From positions 62,001 through 126,000 of the forward strand of contig JAZKDT010000035.1 in the NCBI GenBank assembly GCA_040387475.1: a DNA stretch of 64,000 bases, in the 5' to 3' direction. Positions 61,420-64,000 of the stretch are shown here, in pieces (position 1 is the stretch's first letter; every line of letters begins with the position of its first letter). A model generated the notes under the pieces. It was not told where the DNA came from. It saw only the letters and a list, made by a program, of their open reading frames with translations, and made no database searches. Position numbers and translations under genes: made by a program. Source of the DNA: UBA4416 sp040387475. GTDB taxonomy: Bacteria; Bacteroidota; Bacteroidia; B-17B0; Aurantibacillaceae.

Positions 61420-61875
61420 TCAGGGTTTGGTATTAACTGCTATTTCTGTACTATCGGTTTCTATTTTCATGGGCGCTACCACAGGTTCTTTTAATCCTAG
61501 GGGTTCCACTGCTTTTGCTACTTCGCTTTGCTTACTTACGAACATTTTTTCTGACGTTGTAGAAATGTACTCTGTACGTAATTCCTTTATCTCATTTTTT
61601 ATTTTATTCTCCTCTCTTATTTTATCGTCGGCATAGTAACCATTAGCGATATATAAGATGGCGATGAATCCTAAAAACAAAATGAATGGTACATGTTGTA
61701 CAGCTCTTTCATCACTTAAAAAAGCACCACCAAAAATTTTAGAGAGTCCTTTTGCCAGCACACCTTTTTTTCCGGGTTTGGATGGTTTGGCTGCAACCTG
61801 TGGTTCTTCCTGTTCCACGAGTTCTTCCAACTCTTCCAGTTCCTCCGTCTTTTTATCTCTAAATTTGTTTGCCAC
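61420..61875 (-). CDS. ftsL: FtsL-like cell division protein
   Basis: A 151-residue bitopic protein starting at GTG (61875). The cytoplasmic part is acidic (TEELEELEELVEQEE) with a Lys-rich stretch, one transmembrane helix follows (about 82-103, VPFILFLGFIAILYIANGYYA) and then a coiled coil (DKIREENKIKNEIKELRTEY). Size, topology and location between rsmH and ftsI are the basis for the name; primary sequence is poorly conserved in this family. It would form the FtsQLB-like complex with FtsQ. Confidence 0.8.
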   Translation of the reverse strand: MANKFRDKKTEELEELEELVEQEEPQVAAKPSKPGKKGVLAKGLSKIFGGAFLSDERAVQHVPFILFLGFIAILYIANGYYADDKIREENKIKNEIKELRTEYISTTSEKMFVSKQSEVAKAVEPLGLKEPVVAPMKIETDSTEIAVNTKP

Positions 61876-61938
61876 TTTTATGTTTATTTGGTGTAATGTT
61901 TCAAGTTTTGTTGTTTTTAATTTTTAAACAATCACACA

Positions 61939-62859
61939 TTAAACTTTATAAGCTATTCTCAACTTTGCACTTCTTGCTCTTGAATTTCGTTCTATCTCTT
62001 CTGCATCCGGTACAATAGGCTTAGAGGTGAGCGGTTTAAAATATTTTGTTATTTTTCCAAACACAATATCCTTTTCTTCTATGCCTTCTATATTTCCCGA
62101 TCTGATCAGGTTCTTAACTAATCTGTCTTCTAGACTATGGTAACTCATCATTACCAGTCGCGCATTTGGTTTCAAAAGTGTGACACATTGTGTCAAGCAC
62201 TCTTTTAACGCCTCCATTTCCTGGTTCACTTCAATACGAATTGCCTGGTAAACTTTTGCTAAATATTTACCTTCTTCAAATTTAGGAGTGCAGGCTTTAA
62301 TGCTTTCTTTGAACTGAGCCGTTGTTTCAATACTTCCGTTTGTTCTGGCTTCAAAAATGATGTTTGCTAATCGGAACGCATTATCCACTTCACCATACTC
62401 TCTAAACATGGCGGTTAGTTTTTTTACATCGTACGTGTTCAAAACCTTTTTTGCTGTTAAATCAGATTTTTGATTCATGCGCATATCAAGTTCAGCATCA
62501 AACCGCGTTGAAAATCCACGCTCGCCTTTATCAAACTGATGTGAGGAAACACCCAGGTCGCCGAGTATACCATCAACCTGTGTAATACCATACAGTTTAA
62601 GGTAATTGGATATGTATCTGAAATTATGAGGAATAAAAGTCAGGCGTTTATCATCAGGAATATTTGCTTTTGCATCTTCATCCTGATCAAAAGAAAATAA
62701 TTTTCCTTTAGCTGAAAGATGTTTTAATATTTCTTTTGAATGTCCGCCTCCACCAAAAGTCAGGTCCACATACACGCCGTCGGGGTTTATGTCAAGGCCA
62801 TCTATGCAAGGTTGTAAAAGAACGGGGATGTGATAAGGATTACTCATCATCGCCATCAT
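61939..62859 (-). CDS. rsmH: 16S rRNA (cytosine1402-N4)-methyltransferase
   Basis: A 306-residue SAM-dependent enzyme (MraW) that methylates C1402 of 16S rRNA. YVDLTFGGGGHSKEIL is the SAM-binding loop, GDLGVSSHQFDKGERGFS and IRIEVNQEMEAL are family motifs, and MMSYHSLEDRLVKN is near the end. Four Met codons cluster at the start (MMAMM), so the exact start is uncertain within 12 bases. It overlaps the mraZ stop by about 20 bases. Confidence 0.95.
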   Translation of the reverse strand: MMAMMSNPYHIPVLLQPCIDGLDINPDGVYVDLTFGGGGHSKEILKHLSAKGKLFSFDQDEDAKANIPDDKRLTFIPHNFRYISNYLKLYGITQVDGILGDLGVSSHQFDKGERGFSTRFDAELDMRMNQKSDLTAKKVLNTYDVKKLTAMFREYGEVDNAFRLANIIFEARTNGSIETTAQFKESIKACTPKFEEGKYLAKVYQAIRIEVNQEMEALKECLTQCVTLLKPNARLVMMSYHSLEDRLVKNLIRSGNIEGIEEKDIVFGKITKYFKPLTSKPIVPDAEEIERNSRARSAKLRIAYKV

Positions 62860-63310
62860 TAAAATTTAAATTCCCTAATACGTCTTCAGCTAATTTTTCA
62901 ATGTCCACATCCTGAGATAAGAAATGATCGTATAATTTTTTGTCCCAGATCTCGATCACGTTATTGCTTCCCAGTACTTTAATGTCGGTTTTAATATCTG
63001 CGTATTCTACTAATGGCTTTGGTAATAAAACTCGTCCCGTATTATCCGCATCTGCTGCTGTCGCTCCACCCGTAAATTTTCTAACAAATACATCATTTGC
63101 TTTTATCAATCGGTTAAGCTTGCTTAATTTTTTATTGAGTTTATTCCACTCAGCCATGGGATACAAAACCAAACATTTTTGATGCAGGTTTCGATTGATC
63201 ACAAATCCGTTTTCAAACACCTCTTCTAATTGCTTCCTGAGGTTAACAGGAAACATGAAACGCCCTTTCGCATCTACTTTACAGTCAAATTCTCCTATAA
63301 GGCTTGTCAT
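62840..63310 (-). CDS. mraZ: Transcriptional regulator MraZ
   Basis: A 156-residue protein from the ATG at 63310 (MTSLIGEFDCKVDAKGR); a TTG start 27 bases upstream is possible but less typical. It has two SpoVT/AbrB-like swapped-hairpin repeats: GEFDCKVDAKGRFMFPVNLR and ADADNTGRVLLPKPLVEYA. MraZ is the autorepressor of the dcw cluster in E. coli, and it binds a TGG-repeat operator; four such repeats lie upstream here. It is first in the cluster. Confidence 0.93.
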   Translation of the reverse strand: MTSLIGEFDCKVDAKGRFMFPVNLRKQLEEVFENGFVINRNLHQKCLVLYPMAEWNKLNKKLSKLNRLIKANDVFVRKFTGGATAADADNTGRVLLPKPLVEYADIKTDIKVLGSNNVIEIWDKKLYDHFLSQDVDIEKLAEDVLGNLNFNDGDDE

Positions 63311-63353
63311 TAGTGGGTTTTGTTTGAATTCCGTCAAAAATAATTAAAATTTT

Positions 63354-63388
63354 ACCACTTTCTACCACTTTCCACCATTATTTACCAC
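63354..63388 (-). promoter_or_regulatory. Putative MraZ operator: four TGGT repeats at 10-bp spacing
   Basis: On the minus strand GTGGT, ATGGT, GTGGT and GTGGT start exactly 10 bases apart (plus-strand ACCAC/ACCAT at 63354, 63364, 63374, 63384), about 45 bases upstream of the mraZ ATG. E. coli MraZ binds TGGG-type repeats with 5-base spacers, giving the same period. Confidence 0.75.
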
Positions 63389-63559
63389 TATTGTTGATAA
63401 ATCAAAATTTGTGAATAGTAATGAACCGAAAAAAGTACTAACTGTTTTTTTTATTTCTTCGGAGATTTGCCCAATTTTAGGGTAGTTTCCACAGATTTGA
63501 GATAATTACCTGATCCTGAAAAAGATGAAACGGGATAGTTGAGATATTAACAATTATTT

Positions 63560-63567
63560 TACCTTTG
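63560..63567 (+). promoter_or_regulatory. Promoter -7 box of the acyltransferase gene
   Basis: TACCTTTG fits TAnnTTTG and lies 10 bases before the ATG at 63578. A partial -33 TTG (63539-63541) is 18 bases upstream. Confidence 0.55.
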
Positions 63568-63577
63568 TGAACGCCGT

Positions 63578-64000
63578 ATGGAAAAGAAGAAATTTATTGA
63601 CGTTGAAAAAATTTTAAAGGAAAAAGCCTATAAATTATACCGTTGGTTACCACGTTTTGCTATTAATTGGTTAAAAAAGAAGCTGCACGAGGACGATATT
63701 AATGCGGCTATGGTTCATTTGAAAGATGATGTTGGACTGGAATTTAATAGAAGAGGCCTGGAAAAGCTAGGAGCAAAGGTAGAATCGGTTCATCCTGAAT
63801 TAGTTCCAAAAATCGGGAGCATTGTTATTGTTTCTAATCATCCTTTAGGTGGCCTGGATGGGATGGCGTTAATTAAAGCCGTTGGAGAGGTGAGACCTGA
63901 CGTTCGTTTTTTTGTGAATGATGTATTGAAAAATCTTAAAAATTACGGGGAGATATTTGTCGCGGTTAATAAGCTGGGAGCGTCTTCGGCCAGTTCTTTA
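63578..64000 (+). CDS. Lysophospholipid/hemolysin-like acyltransferase (N-terminal part)
   Basis: The open frame begins at ATG 63578 (MEKKKFIDVEKILKEKAYK) and runs without a stop through 141 codons to the right edge, so only the front is seen. IVIVSNHPLGGLDGMALIKA carries the NHP-x4-D acyltransferase active-site motif, close to the NHPLGGLDG pattern of the 1-acylglycerol-phosphate/hemolysin-type enzymes. It would acylate a lysophospholipid or ornithine-type lipid on the membrane. It is transcribed divergently from mraZ. Confidence 0.75.
   Translation, partial: MEKKKFIDVEKILKEKAYKLYRWLPRFAINWLKKKLHEDDINAAMVHLKDDVGLEFNRRGLEKLGAKVESVHPELVPKIGSIVIVSNHPLGGLDGMALIKAVGEVRPDVRFFVNDVLKNLKNYGEIFVAVNKLGASSASSL

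Overview
The window is bacterial chromosome from a member of the Bacteroidota, AT-rich and gene-dense. The evidence is type IX secretion (T9SS) sorting domains on several surface proteins, promoters with the Bacteroidota -7 box TAnnTTTG, a short primary sigma factor without region 1.1, and families such as IPExxxVDY, DUF2480 and SPOR/HU-CCDC81 proteins. Two 10-N runs (16523-16532 and 26653-26662) show that it is a draft scaffold. I found no rRNA, tRNA, CRISPR array, phage or insertion sequence.

Layout. Positions 1-9.3 kb hold an edge-truncated gene resembling an ATP-dependent zinc protease, a duplicated TPR/PD40 envelope protein, two T9SS-exported proteins (one with an apparent frameshift in a G8 tract), an FAD oxidoreductase and a small outer-membrane protein. 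Positions 9.6-23.7 kb are mostly housekeeping: SPOR protein, DUF1571/LysM protein, an Fe-S assembly factor, aroA, fabI, an LTA-synthase-like enzyme, recN, rpoD, rpe and superoxide dismutase. Positions 23.8-28.8 kb are one giant T9SS metallopeptidase with 11 Ig-like repeats.

Positions 29-36 kb look like an envelope-stress neighbourhood. It has three DUF4142 proteins, a 500-residue prion-like low-complexity protein, an MCE/Mla lipid transporter (permease, ATPase, MlaD) and a DUF6496 protein with a histone-H1-like tail. A 9-bp motif, CACTGGCAT, precedes three of these transcription units and suggests shared control. Positions 36-46.5 kb hold a GAF-SpoIIE phosphatase and many secreted or lipoprotein genes of mostly unknown role.

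Positions 46.8-63.3 kb are the complete Bacteroidota dcw cluster on the minus strand: mraZ, rsmH, ftsL-like, ftsI, murE, mraY, murD, a free-standing MurD C-terminal domain, ftsW, murG, murC, ftsQ, ftsA, ftsZ. It makes lipid II (MurE carries the DNPR motif of meso-diaminopimelate enzymes), flips and polymerises it, and builds the Z ring. A four-copy 10-bp-period MraZ operator lies upstream, and several spacers inside the cluster hold palindromic repeats. A divergent acyltransferase gene runs off the right edge.

The observations most worth pursuing are the stand-alone MurD domain, the FUS-like low-complexity protein, the shared promoter motif in the stress region, the G8 frameshift and the array of three terminator-capped units after rpoD.
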